The notes: generated from the sequence alone by a model not told the origin. Numbered from the stretch's first letter, positions 42,878 through 51,306 are shown. The stretch: 64,000 bases of DNA from Microbulbifer pacificus (GCF_033723955.1 NZ_CP137555.1:2968001-3032000), one strand, 5' to 3'. Numbers and translations: made by a program.

Positions 42878-43042
42878 CAGAGCAGCACGGCACGGCACCG
42901 TTCAGATATCATCCTGTCCAAGCCCAAAGGCGTCTATGGTGAGGATTTCACACACACCTTCTCGGTGAAGCGGTTAATGAGGGATATGAGTACCGGGCAA
43001 TACTACTGCCAGCACCCAGATGGCAGACTTGTGCTTTGTTGA
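42878..43042 (+). pseudogene. Orphan coding fragment without start codon
   Basis: Between a TAG at 42875-42877 and a TGA at 43040-43042 the frame encodes DIILSKPKGVYGEDFTHTFS, VKRLMRDMSTGQYYCQHPDG and RLVLC, a protein-like sequence with no usable start except an internal ATG. It looks like the tail of a lost gene. The family is not recognised. Confidence 0.35.
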
Positions 43043-43130
43043 GTATCTCGAGTGGTAGTAATACGACGGAATCGCTGCCAATCTAGCCAGTAAAGGCGCT
43101 GATGGCTGGCAAGTCGCTCTTCTCGCTGAC

Positions 43131-43161
43131 TATTATTGTCGCCTTGACGATAACAATAATA
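43131..43161 (+). repeat. Inverted repeat just before the RBS of the 251-aa membrane protein
   Basis: TATTATTGT (43131-43139) and ACAATAATA (43153-43161) are perfect 9-bp arms with a 13-nt loop. The right arm touches the AAGGAG ribosome-binding site at 43161-43166, so the fold could affect translation start; it could equally be a DNA operator. Confidence 0.5.
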
Positions 43162-43171
43162 AGGAGCTTTC

Positions 43172-43927
43172 ATGTCTATGGATGAACAGTCGCCCCATTT
43201 GACTATTGCAGGGGAGCCCTCAGAAAGTGACGTCAGTGTTGAAAAGCTAGATCACGATATAACCACAGGTTCTCCCCTGGCTCCCGGGAATCTGTTTGCA
43301 CTGTATTTGCGCCCCTCACGCTTCTTCTCAAATCACTCTTGGCTCTATCGCCGGTATGAAATCATATTGGTTGCTTGGCTCGCGGGCGTTATCTCAATTC
43401 AAGAGCGGATAGATGTAAGCCTCTCTCGATTTGGCATGACTGAAAACCCTTCGATGATGGTCACAGGAGCCGATGTAAGTGGCGCTTGGGCTGCTTATTT
43501 CGGCTTCTCATTGACCGCGGGAATGGTTAAAGGTGTCCTCTTATGGTTTTTGGCAGGTTGGTGGTATCACGCAAGGCTTGAGCTAAGTGGGGCAAAAGAC
43601 GTTCCGATTGAGCATGCTCGAGCGGCCTACCAATACCAGAACCTTGTGCAGACGCTCCCGTCATTGGTGTTTGTAATTGCGATCTCTTTTCAGTACTCGA
43701 GTTATGTGGCGTATTGGCAGGAAGGCTCAGAAGTGTGGGCGACGTTCTTGCTGCTTTTTTCTTATTGGTCGTGTTGGGTAAGTTATTACGCTTCTCGGAC
43801 TTTCTCGGTGTCGAAGTGGAAGGCTGGGTTCTGGTTTCTGCTATTGCCGATTATCTTTTACAGCTATCTCTTTGGCTTCATTTCAATACCGCAGTTCTCG
43901 ATTGGCCCTTTTCGATTCGCGGGATAA
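43172..43927 (+). CDS. Island membrane protein of unknown function (Yip1-like topology)
   Basis: The ATG at 43172 has a perfect RBS (AAGGAG, 5 nt spacing). A hydrophilic N-terminal 45 residues precede about five membrane segments (ILVAWLAGVISIQ; SGAWAAYFGFSLTAGM and VKGVLLWFLAGWWYHARL; LPSLVFVIAISFQYSSYVAY; FLLLFSYWSCWVSYYA; GFWFLLLPIIFYSYLFGF). The layout recalls Yip1/DUF-type integral membrane proteins but I cannot assign a family. It is the only plus-strand gene of the island and lies next to the ssrA-proximal edge. Confidence 0.75.
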   Translation: MSMDEQSPHLTIAGEPSESDVSVEKLDHDITTGSPLAPGNLFALYLRPSRFFSNHSWLYRRYEIILVAWLAGVISIQERIDVSLSRFGMTENPSMMVTGADVSGAWAAYFGFSLTAGMVKGVLLWFLAGWWYHARLELSGAKDVPIEHARAAYQYQNLVQTLPSLVFVIAISFQYSSYVAYWQEGSEVWATFLLLFSYWSCWVSYYASRTFSVSKWKAGFWFLLLPIIFYSYLFGFISIPQFSIGPFRFAG

Positions 43928-44017
43928 TTCGGCAATAATTGGGGTCAGAACAACATTTTGTCAGGAATATCCATCAATCCAGATGTTTGATGTAGCTTAA
44001 GTGGTCGCTGATCGTCC

Positions 44018-44029
44018 GATGGCGGGAGT
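44018..44029. repeat. 12-bp direct repeat of tmRNA 3' sequence
   Basis: GATGGCGGGAGT at 44018-44029 is identical to 44189-44200 inside the 3' part of the tmRNA gene. It could be a relic attachment-site duplication from insertion at ssrA, although 12 bp is short. Confidence 0.4.
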
Positions 44030-44134
44030 GATTCGGTGCTTTGCACCTCACCCCTGCGGGGCAGCCTGCGGCTGTCTTAGCGCGCCGGGCGCGCTGATCG
44101 AACCCTCGCTAAGCGTTCCACTCGCGTCAGCTCG

Positions 44135-44184
44135 CCAAATTAAAAAGGCCCGTTACCTTGCGGTAACGGGCCTTTTTAATTTGG
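44135..44184. terminator. ssrA: Repeated terminator hairpin, copy 3 (terminator of ssrA, right edge of island)
   Basis: Perfect 23-bp arms (44135-44157 and 44162-44184) flank TTGC. The core GGCCCGTTACC/GGTAACGGGCC is identical to copy 2. The right arm includes the CCA end of the tmRNA, so it lies immediately at the gene's 3' end. Confidence 0.92.
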
Positions 44185-44570
44185 TGGAGATGGCGGGAGT
44201 CGAACCCGCGTCCGTCAGCACTCTGCCAGAGGCTCTACATGCTTAGTTCCGCCTATTGATTTAGCTCTTTACAGCCCAGCGGGCAGGACGTGAAGAGCGA
44301 GCCTGAAAAAGTTTTAGGCCATCCACGTCAGGTACGCTTCAGGACGATCCAGTTCTGTATGACAGCCTGCAGCGCGGTACTGGAACCTTACTGAAGGCCG
44401 CTAAGGGCGAACCCTTAGTTAGTGCTTCACGGGCCGCTTACGCAGCCAGTTGGGCACCGTAGTTGTCGTCGTTGGCAACTAATAAAATGCAGCTTTGGAT
44501 TTACGTGATTCGCTACCCTCACGGCATGCACCCATGGTTTCGCCACCAACGTCGAATCCAAGTCATCCCC
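44182..44570 (-). ncRNA. ssrA: tmRNA (transfer-messenger RNA)
   Basis: The 5' end GGGGATGACTTGGATTCGAC pairs with the 3' end CATCTCC-ACCA to form the Ala-tRNA-like acceptor stem; the T-arm sequence GGTTCGACTCC is present near the 3' end. The coding part reads ANDDNYGAQLAA followed by TAA (GCCAACGACGACAACTAC ...), a tag with the usual hydrophobic LAA end that directs proteins to ClpXP. It rescues stalled ribosomes with SmpB, encoded 3 kb away. ssrA 3' ends are frequent insertion sites for mobile elements, and an island with unknown genes lies directly downstream. Confidence 0.97.
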
Positions 44571-44682
44571 GGAGTCTACGGCTGCAGAAGCAGCTCAGTA
44601 CGAAACGCATTTGCGTGGCGGCGAGTATACCTGAAGGTCACTGGCCACCATAGGGCGGTGACGAAATTTAGTGACTATTCGG

Positions 44683-46086
44683 TTACTGCCGTTCAAACAG
44701 GGCAATGGATTCCACATGAGTAGTGTGGGGGAACATATCCATTACACCTGCCTTACTAAGACGGTAGCCGCGCTGAATAAGTTCCGCAGTGTCCCGCGCC
44801 AGGGTGGCGGGGTTGCAGGAGACGTAGACGATACGGCTGGCATTGAAGTGACCGATATTGCGCACCACTTCCAGCGCGCCGGTGCGCGGTGGGTCCAGCA
44901 GGATCTTGTCAAAGCCGCCGCGCGCCCAGGGGCTGCGGGAGAAGTCGGAGGTGAGGTCGGCAGCCTGGAACTGGATGTTGCCGAGGCCGTTGGCGACGGC
45001 GTTTTCCTGCCCGCGGCGTGTGAGTTCCAGAATACCTTCCACGCCCACCACTTCGCGCGCGCGGGTGGCGATGGGCAGGGTGAAGTTGCCGAGACCGCAG
45101 AACAGGTCCAGCACGCGGTCTTGTGGCTGCAGATCCAGCAGCTCGACCGCTGTATGCACCATTTTGCGGTTGATGTCGAAATTGACCTGGATGAAGTCCT
45201 GTGGGTGGAACCGCAGGGTCACACCGAATTCCGGCAGGGCGTAGGCGAGCCGCTCTGAACCCTCTTCGGGCCAGGCTTTGTGGGCCTCTTCACCGGGCTG
45301 CAAATACAGCTGCAGGCCGTGATCGCGGGCAAAGCCCAGCCACAGGCTGCGGTCTTCGTCGGTCAGCGGTTGCAGGTGGCGCACCACCAGCGCGGTCGCA
45401 TCTTCGCCGATGGCCACTTCGATATGGGAGATGTCGCGGCGGGTGTTGCAGCGTTCCACCAGCTGTTTCAGTTGTGGGATCAGCGCGGAAAACGCCTCCG
45501 GCAGCACCAGGCACTGGCTGATGTCCGTCAGGTTGTTGGAGCCTTTTTCGCGGAAGCCGAATACCAGCTCCGGCTTGCCGCCGGACTTGGGTTTCACATA
45601 GCGCACACCGAGGCGCGCCTTGCTGCGGTAGCCGAGGTCGGGGCCGGTGAGTGGCGGCAGCACGTCCTCTGGGGCCGCTTTGGCAAAGCGCTGCAGCTGG
45701 TCCAGCAGGATATGTTGCTTGGCTTCGATCTGGGCCGCCGGCGCCATGTGCTGCAGGGAACAGCCGCCGCATTCCGCCGCGTGCGGGCAGGGCGGAGTCT
45801 GGCGTATTGGCGCGGGTTCGAGGATTTCAATCGCCACCGCTTCGTCGAACTTGGCGCGGCTGGCGGTTACCCGCACTTTGACCTTTTCCCCGGGCAGCGC
45901 GTTGTCCACAAACAGGGTTTTGCCGCGATAGCGGGCGATGCCGCGCACTTCGTGGCTCAGCTGTTCGATTTCGACTTCATGAATCCCCTGGAGAGCGCCT
46001 TGGATAGGGCCGCGGGGGGTATCTGTGCCGCGGTTGGCCGCGGGGCGATTTCTTTTCGGGGGAGGTGATGATTTTTTAAAACGCAT
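44683..46086 (-). CDS. rlmD: 23S rRNA (uracil-1939-C5)-methyltransferase
   Basis: An N-terminal TRAM domain (EVEIEQLSHEVRGIARYRGKTLFV), Fe-S cluster cysteines (CPHAAECGGC, later SQC), and a class I methyltransferase domain with DLFCGLGNFTLP (SAM), LLDPPRTGALE and the catalytic Cys in YVSCNPATLARD match RlmD/RumA. Length (467) is a little longer than E. coli because of a basic N-terminal tail (KKSSPPPKRNRP). It forms m5U1939 in 23S rRNA. It is followed on the minus strand by ssrA but has its own intergenic gap. Confidence 0.94.
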   Translation of the reverse strand: MRFKKSSPPPKRNRPAANRGTDTPRGPIQGALQGIHEVEIEQLSHEVRGIARYRGKTLFVDNALPGEKVKVRVTASRAKFDEAVAIEILEPAPIRQTPPCPHAAECGGCSLQHMAPAAQIEAKQHILLDQLQRFAKAAPEDVLPPLTGPDLGYRSKARLGVRYVKPKSGGKPELVFGFREKGSNNLTDISQCLVLPEAFSALIPQLKQLVERCNTRRDISHIEVAIGEDATALVVRHLQPLTDEDRSLWLGFARDHGLQLYLQPGEEAHKAWPEEGSERLAYALPEFGVTLRFHPQDFIQVNFDINRKMVHTAVELLDLQPQDRVLDLFCGLGNFTLPIATRAREVVGVEGILELTRRGQENAVANGLGNIQFQAADLTSDFSRSPWARGGFDKILLDPPRTGALEVVRNIGHFNASRIVYVSCNPATLARDTAELIQRGYRLSKAGVMDMFPHTTHVESIALFERQ

Positions 46087-46106
46087 GGAGAGGAATATAA
46101 AAGCGC

Positions 46107-46127
46107 GGGGCCGCGTTCTGCGGCCCC
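46107..46127 (-). terminator. Terminator after first NSS transporter
   Basis: GGGGCCG, 7 nt, CGGCCCC, followed on the minus strand by a TTTTAT stretch, 10 bp beyond the stop codon. Confidence 0.7.
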
Positions 46128-46136
46128 GACCGGTGA

Positions 46137-47513
46137 TTAAAGTATGGACTTAACGAAGGCCCAAAGTACGGGTATGGACTGGACAAACGTGAGCAGAATC
46201 AGCACCGGGCAGAAGATGCGCACATACCAGGGCCAGACTTTCCAGAACAGGGTTTGCTCGATGTCCTCGTGACCTTCTTTCAACTCTTTCAGCAGCTGGT
46301 CCCTGCGCAGGATCCAGCCGGCAAAGATACACAGGACGACACCCAGCAGGGGCTGTCCGTATTCGGTGCTGATGGAAACCACCAGTCCGAACAGGGTCTC
46401 GAAGTTAAAGATAATCAGGCTGCTGATGCCAAAGATGATGGCGCCCATCAGCAGGGTGGCGGGCTTGCGCTTGAGCCCAAGGCTTTCAATGGAGAAGGCC
46501 ACCGGCACTTCCAGCATGGAGATGGAAGAGGTGAGGGAGGCGATCACCATCAGCGCAAAGAACGCAATGGCCACAAACAGGCCGGAGGTGCCCATGGTAT
46601 CGAACAGAGCCGGCAGCACCTGCAGGATCAGGCCGGGGCCGCCGATCAGCTCGCCGGACTCGGCAAAGATCTGGGTGCCGGCTTCCTGGGCCACGTACAT
46701 GGCGGGCAGGATCAGCAGGCCCGCGGTAAACGCGATGCCCACGTCGATCAGGGTCACCAGGGCGCCGAGGCGCGGCAGGCTCTCCTGTTTGCTCAGGTAG
46801 GAACCGTAAATCAACATGGTGCCGACACCCAGAGACAGGGAGAAGAACGCCTGACCCATGGCGGACAGCAGCAGCAAAGGCGACAGTTTGCTGAAGTCCG
46901 GGATCAGGTAAGCCTCAAGGCCTGACATGGCACCGGGCTGGGTCAGCACGTAGGCGATCAGCAGCAACAGCAGGATGATCAGCGCCGGCATCAGCAGGGT
47001 GGACCAGCGCTCGATTCCCTTTTCCACACCGCTGGCAATGATCAGCATGGTGAGGCCGCTGAAGATGGCGGTGAAGGTGAAATTGCGCGAGGCGCTGTCG
47101 CCGGTGAGCCACTGGGCGGCCTCAGAGGCGCCTACCAGTTCCGCGAACGGGTCGGCGAGGTGTGCCACCATCCAGCCGGCCACAATGGCGTAGAAACTGA
47201 GGATCATGGACGCGACCGCGATGCCGGCGAGGCCGGCGACGGTGCCGGTGGCGCGGCTGACGGGGCCAGTGGAAATACCGCGCAGCGCCTGGACCATGTT
47301 GCGCCGCGCGTGGCGGCCGATGGTGAGCTCCGCCATCAGTACCGGGTAGGCGAGCATGAATGCCAGCAGCAGGTAAACCACCACAAACGCGGCACCGCCG
47401 TTGGAGGCCACGTTGGTGGGGAAGCCCCAGATATTGCCGAGCCCCACAGCGGAGCCGGCGGCGGCCATCAGGAAGCCGAAGTTTGAGCTGAACTGTCCTC
47501 GCGGTGCACTCAT
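46137..47513 (-). CDS. Neurotransmitter:sodium symporter (NSS) family transporter, copy 1
   Basis: The 458-residue protein has about 11-12 membrane segments and the NSS signature at its start: FLMAAAGSAVGLGNIWGFP, which forms the Na and substrate site in helix 1. Bacterial NSS proteins (LeuT, MhsT, TnaT) import amino acids with sodium, fitting a marine organism. The substrate is not predictable. It lies downstream of smpB on the same strand. A second NSS gene with the same orientation is on the other side of smpB. Confidence 0.92.
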   Translation of the reverse strand: MSAPRGQFSSNFGFLMAAAGSAVGLGNIWGFPTNVASNGGAAFVVVYLLLAFMLAYPVLMAELTIGRHARRNMVQALRGISTGPVSRATGTVAGLAGIAVASMILSFYAIVAGWMVAHLADPFAELVGASEAAQWLTGDSASRNFTFTAIFSGLTMLIIASGVEKGIERWSTLLMPALIILLLLLIAYVLTQPGAMSGLEAYLIPDFSKLSPLLLLSAMGQAFFSLSLGVGTMLIYGSYLSKQESLPRLGALVTLIDVGIAFTAGLLILPAMYVAQEAGTQIFAESGELIGGPGLILQVLPALFDTMGTSGLFVAIAFFALMVIASLTSSISMLEVPVAFSIESLGLKRKPATLLMGAIIFGISSLIIFNFETLFGLVVSISTEYGQPLLGVVLCIFAGWILRRDQLLKELKEGHEDIEQTLFWKVWPWYVRIFCPVLILLTFVQSIPVLWAFVKSIL

Positions 47514-47616
47514 GGTAAATCCTGTAATTATTCTTCTGGTAGGGGTTGTCGACGGTCAGTGGATAACGGTTACGTAACGCCCGCCGCTTGTGGCGGCGGG
47601 GCTCCTGTATCAGGGA

Positions 47617-48096
47617 TCAGCGGTGATCATGGCGCATCAGGCGCTGCTTCTCGCGGTTCCAGTCGCGCTCTTTCTCGGTATCACGTTTGTCGTGCAGGGC
47701 TTTACCCTTGGCCAGCGCGATTTCGCATTTGATCAGGTGCTTTTTCCAGTAGAGCGCGGTGCACACACAGGTGTAACCCTTCTGCTCTACCGAGGCCATC
47801 AGTCTGGCGATTTCCTTGCGGTTCAGCAGCAGCCTGCGGGTGCGGTCCGGTTCGGTCACATAGTGGGTGGAGGCGCTGATCAGCGGCTGGATGCGTGCGC
47901 CCAGTAGCCACGCCTGTCCATCTTTGAACAGGACGTAGCTATCTGTGAGCTGGGCTTTGCCTTCGCGGCAGGATTTGACTTCCCAGCCCTGCAACTCCAG
48001 GCCAGCCTCAAACTTTTCCTCGATGAAATAGTCGTGCTTGGCCTTCTTGTTCAGGGCGATGGTGTTGGAAGTCGGGGCTTTCTTCTTTTTTGCCAT
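47617..48096 (-). CDS. smpB: SsrA-binding protein SmpB
   Basis: The 159-residue beta-barrel protein has [37 protein letters not shown] (residues 18-54) and a basic C-terminal tail ending [20 protein letters not shown], which mimics mRNA in the decoding centre. SmpB binds tmRNA and delivers it to stalled ribosomes. Its partner ssrA is at 44182-44570. The gene is sandwiched between two NSS transporter genes, an arrangement that probably reflects chance proximity. Confidence 0.96.
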   Translation of the reverse strand: MAKKKKAPTSNTIALNKKAKHDYFIEEKFEAGLELQGWEVKSCREGKAQLTDSYVLFKDGQAWLLGARIQPLISASTHYVTEPDRTRRLLLNRKEIARLMASVEQKGYTCVCTALYWKKHLIKCEIALAKGKALHDKRDTEKERDWNREKQRLMRHDHR

Positions 48097-48143
48097 GTGT
48101 ACAACTTGCGCCTTGTTCAGGCTCTTTCTCTAAACAAACAGCT

Positions 48144-49562
48144 TTATATAAAGCTGGTGCCGAAGAACTTCAGGGCAACGGTGTTGATGAAGATCAGCAG
48201 CAGGATTACCGGGATAAAGGTGCCGAGGGCGAAGTTTACGTACTTCTGTGAGAGGGAGCCGGCAAAGCCGCTGTCTCCCTCGGTCAGCTCCTGGTCGAAA
48301 TTGGCCCACTTCCACTTGTAGATCACGAAGATACATACCAGCAGGCCGTTAAGGGGCAGAATGGTATCGTAAAACAGGATTTCTACCAGATCGAAGAAGG
48401 ATTTATCGCTGCCGGCGATCTTCACGAACTGGGTCAGCCAGTCTGCCATGCCGAAGGACATGGCGCAGAAGGCGGCGAGTACAAACTGGACGACGGCCAG
48501 AACAATGATGGCCTGCTTGCGGCTCATGCCGCGCTCATCGCGCAGGGTGGCGACGGGGACTTCAATGATGGACACCAGGGAAGTGAGCGCCGCCACAAAC
48601 ACCAGGAAGAAGAAGGCGGCGGCAATGGCGCTGGCACCGAAGTAGCCAATGGTGTCCTGCAGCGACAGGAAGATCTTCGGCAGGAACAGGAAAATCATGC
48701 CGGCGGAGGAGTCGCTCAGGGTGGCCGGGTCAATCTGCGGGTTGAAGTGGAAAATGCTCGGCAGGATCAGCAGGCCCGCGGTAAATGCCACCAGCGTGTC
48801 GGTCAGGGCGACGGCCTTGGCGGAACCCGGGATCGAGTCGCGCTTCTTCATGTAGGAGCCGTAGGTGATCATGATGCCCATACCGAGGGACAGGGAGAAA
48901 AATGCCTGTGCCATGGCTTTGCTGACGACTTCCGCGTTGAGCTTGGCGAAGTCCGGGATCAGGTAGTACTTAACGCCCAGCAGCGCATTTTCCTGGGTGA
49001 GTACGAACAGCACCAGGCACACCAGCATGACGAACAGCAGCGGCATCAGTGTCTTGGCGGCACGTTCGATGCCGTCTCTCACACCCATGGACAGCACGCC
49101 GTTGATGATGAGCATCAGCACAACCAGGTAGACGAACACGGATTTGGAGTTGATGAACTCGCCGAAGTAGGCCTCGGTGGTGAGCCCGGTCAGGTTGCCT
49201 TTGAAGATCTCAACCATGTAACCGAGCACCCACACGGTGACCACCATATAAAAGACGGCGATCATGAATGGGGTAAACAGTGCCAGCCAGCCGGGAATAC
49301 GCCACAGCTTGGAACCGCCGGAGAGATGGCGGTAGGCGCCGACAGGGTCCTTATCGGTTCTGCGACCCAGCGCGAGCTCAGCCATCATTACCGGCAGGCA
49401 GATCAGGAAAACGAACAGTGCATAGACCAGCAGGAAGGCGCCACCACCACTTTTGGTGGCGGCCACAGGGAAAGACACCAGGTTGCCGATACCTACTGCG
49501 GAACCTGCCGCAGCCAGAATAAAACCGATTCGGGATCCAAAATGTTCTCGCGCTGCGGACAT
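48144..49562 (-). CDS. Neurotransmitter:sodium symporter (NSS) family transporter, copy 2
   Basis: The 472-residue protein has the NSS helix-1 motif FILAAAGSAVGIGNLVSFP and the family's LPVMMAELALGRR in helix 2. It differs from copy 1 throughout (about as far apart as two old subfamilies), so substrates probably differ. It should take up amino acids or related osmolytes with sodium. It is divergent from ratA. Confidence 0.92.
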   Translation of the reverse strand: MSAAREHFGSRIGFILAAAGSAVGIGNLVSFPVAATKSGGGAFLLVYALFVFLICLPVMMAELALGRRTDKDPVGAYRHLSGGSKLWRIPGWLALFTPFMIAVFYMVVTVWVLGYMVEIFKGNLTGLTTEAYFGEFINSKSVFVYLVVLMLIINGVLSMGVRDGIERAAKTLMPLLFVMLVCLVLFVLTQENALLGVKYYLIPDFAKLNAEVVSKAMAQAFFSLSLGMGIMITYGSYMKKRDSIPGSAKAVALTDTLVAFTAGLLILPSIFHFNPQIDPATLSDSSAGMIFLFLPKIFLSLQDTIGYFGASAIAAAFFFLVFVAALTSLVSIIEVPVATLRDERGMSRKQAIIVLAVVQFVLAAFCAMSFGMADWLTQFVKIAGSDKSFFDLVEILFYDTILPLNGLLVCIFVIYKWKWANFDQELTEGDSGFAGSLSQKYVNFALGTFIPVILLLIFINTVALKFFGTSFI

Positions 49563-49784
49563 AGGTTACTCACTTGCCTGTTATTCTTGTCGTTTGAATG
49601 ATCGCCGCCGTCGACATGGTCAGTGACGGTAGCTATCCGGGAGCGGCCCGGGTAAGTGGGGACCGATTGTTGCAGGATTTATCCGCCTTGAGTAGCGTCG
49701 CGGGCGAAATGTGTCCGGTGAGACATAGATTAGGCAAAAAACGCTTTCGCAGGGCAATGTTTGAGCAACGGGCCCAATTGAACA

Positions 49785-49805
49785 ATGACAAAAGTTGAGC
49801 AATGA
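49785..49805 (+). CDS. 6-codon leader ORF overlapping the ratA start
   Basis: ATG at 49785 opens MTKVEQ and its TGA stop overlaps the ratA ATG at 49802 (ATGA). The leader and ratA starts lie in a near-perfect 17-bp tandem repeat (TTGAACAATGACAAAAG, then TTGAGCAATGACAAAAA). It could allow coupled re-initiation, or just be a by-product of the duplication. Confidence 0.4.
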   Translation: MTKVEQ

Positions 49806-50257
49806 CAAAAATTGAACGCAGCGCACTGGTGATGTTCAGCGCGGAACAGATGTTTGACCTGGTGAACGATGTCGCCAGTTATCCCCAATTCCTGCCCGGT
49901 TGCCGCGGGGCGGAGGTGCTATTTCAGGACGGGGAAACCCTGGAGGCGCGGTTGGATCTCTCCCGCGCGGGTATCTCCCAGAGCTTTGTGACCCGCAATC
50001 GTCTGCAGCGCCCGGAAACGATGACACTGACCCTGGTAGATGGGCCATTCAGCAGCTTTAACGGTGTCTGGGCTTTCACGCCGCTGGCGGAAAACGCGTG
50101 CAAGGTGGCCTTTACCCTGGAGTTCGAGGTCAGCAATCGTCTTTTGGGCGCGGCGGTGGGCAAGCTGTTTGGCGGTATCGCCAATCAGATGGTCGACGCC
50201 ATGTGCGAACGCGCCGGCAGGGTTTACGGCGAGAATTCTTATGGAGACAAGCAATGA
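49802..50257 (+). CDS. ratA: RatA/COQ10-family START-like protein
   Basis: The 151-residue protein starts MTKIERSALVMFSAEQMFDLVNDVASYPQFLPGCRG, the conserved helix-grip start of the Coq10/RatA family, and continues with FSSFNGVWAFTPL and MVDAMCERAGRVYG. The family binds ubiquinone-like lipids (Coq10) and in E. coli was reported to block 70S ribosome assembly (RatA). It has no strong Shine-Dalgarno sequence; a 6-codon leader ORF overlaps its start. Its stop overlaps the ratB start by 4 nt (ATGA). Confidence 0.93.
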   Translation: MTKIERSALVMFSAEQMFDLVNDVASYPQFLPGCRGAEVLFQDGETLEARLDLSRAGISQSFVTRNRLQRPETMTLTLVDGPFSSFNGVWAFTPLAENACKVAFTLEFEVSNRLLGAAVGKLFGGIANQMVDAMCERAGRVYGENSYGDKQ

Positions 50258-50583
50258 CCAGCCAGAAAACCATCGCGGTGGAAGTGGTGTACGCACTTCC
50301 CCACGAGCAGCGTCTGATCAGCATGCTGGTGGAGCCGGGTACTACGGCATTAAAGGCGCTGGAGTTGTCGGGAATTCCGCGGGAGTATCCGGAAGTAGAT
50401 CCGGCATCGGCCAAACTCGGAATTTTCGGGCAGGCGCTCGGCACCAAGGGGCTGGCAGTGGCGTCGGAGTATGTGCTGCAACCGGGAGACCGGGTGGAGG
50501 TGTACCGCCCGTTGATCGCTGACCCCAAGGAGGCGCGCAAGCAGCGGGCGGAAAAGGCGAAGCGCCAGGCCGGGGGCGACTGA
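50254..50583 (+). CDS. ratB: RnfH/RatB-family protein
   Basis: The 109-residue ubiquitin-like (beta-grasp) protein has IAVEVVYALPHEQRL, LGIFGQALG and DRVEVYRPLIADPKEARKQRA, which together identify the RnfH family. It is always found next to ratA in gammaproteobacteria and starts with ATGA overlap here. Its molecular role is unclear; it may be linked to Rnf electron transfer or ratA function. Confidence 0.92.
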   Translation: MTSQKTIAVEVVYALPHEQRLISMLVEPGTTALKALELSGIPREYPEVDPASAKLGIFGQALGTKGLAVASEYVLQPGDRVEVYRPLIADPKEARKQRAEKAKRQAGGD

Positions 50584-50598
50584 GCCCCCGAGAACGGG

Positions 50599-50946
50599 TT
50601 AGCCGGGCCAGCCGGACGGCTGCCAGTCGCCGCTGGTCTCGATCAGCTGGTCGCCGTTGAAGTAAACGCTGAAACGTTTCTGGCTCTCTTCGCCGTTGGG
50701 TTCGCGCACGCGGTTGATATAGTCCCAGCGGTTGGGGTTGAAGGTGTCTTCCAGCAGCGGTGTGCCCAGCACGAAGCGCACCTGGCGGCGGGTCATGCCC
50801 GGCTTCAGCTGGTCCACCATTTCCTGGGTGATGATATTGCCCTGCTGGACCTGGATGCGGTGTACACCGGGAAACTTGAACAAGCTGCAGGCGGTAGCGA
50901 AGCTACACAGGCCGGCGATCAGCAGGATACGTACAACGGATGGCAT
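50599..50946 (-). CDS. bamE: Outer-membrane assembly lipoprotein BamE
   Basis: A lipoprotein signal ends in FATAC (Cys20). The mature domain has QGNIITQEMVDQLKPGMTRRQVRFVLGTPLLEDTF, the conserved BamE/SmpA-OmlA sequence (residues 34-68). BamE stabilises the BAM complex that folds beta-barrel proteins such as the OmpW-like protein and autotransporter at 12-15 kb. The ATG at 50946 has GGAG 7 nt upstream and is preferred over the ATG at 50958. It is convergent with ratB and divergent from fur, the usual gammaproteobacterial neighbourhood. Confidence 0.95.
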   Translation of the reverse strand: MPSVVRILLIAGLCSFATACSLFKFPGVHRIQVQQGNIITQEMVDQLKPGMTRRQVRFVLGTPLLEDTFNPNRWDYINRVREPNGEESQKRFSVYFNGDQLIETSGDWQPSGWPG

Positions 50947-51306
50947 TGATTGCTCCATCTGGATTTTTATTGAGTTCCAATTTGTCTATGGCTGCGGATG
51001 TTTGCAGGTCCGACCATGAGAATAGTCGCCAGCCCGCGGGCAAAGTTCCCGCTGGGGTGATGACAAAGCTGGCGATAGCGTCACTCATTTGTCGATTTGT
51101 CCGGGCAAAAAACGAGGTGAGTGTGTGCTCACTTCTGCTGGGGTTCCCGGAAATTCTTCAAAACGGGTGATACTGGACCGAATCCCGGTATGGGGTTCCG
51201 CTGCCTGCACTGGGCGTGGATAATACCCGAACTGCGCGCGGGCCGACAGGCGTGCGCCGCGATTACGATATAGCGATTACGAGCACACATCCGGAAAGTA
51301 TTACTC
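50947..51306. other. bamE-fur divergent promoter region with 10-bp direct repeat
   Basis: This 360-bp gap holds the promoters for bamE and fur. GCGATTACGA occurs twice (51259-51268 and 51273-51282), 14 bp apart, 25 bp upstream of fur, with TATA between them. No RNA gene or clear 19-bp Fur box was seen. Confidence 0.55.

Noticed and set aside
47580..47600. Hairpin CCCGCCGC/GCGGCGGG between smpB and NSS copy 1 as a terminator
   Set aside because: The stem is strong but has no T-run on the minus strand, and the two genes may be co-transcribed; not enough to call.
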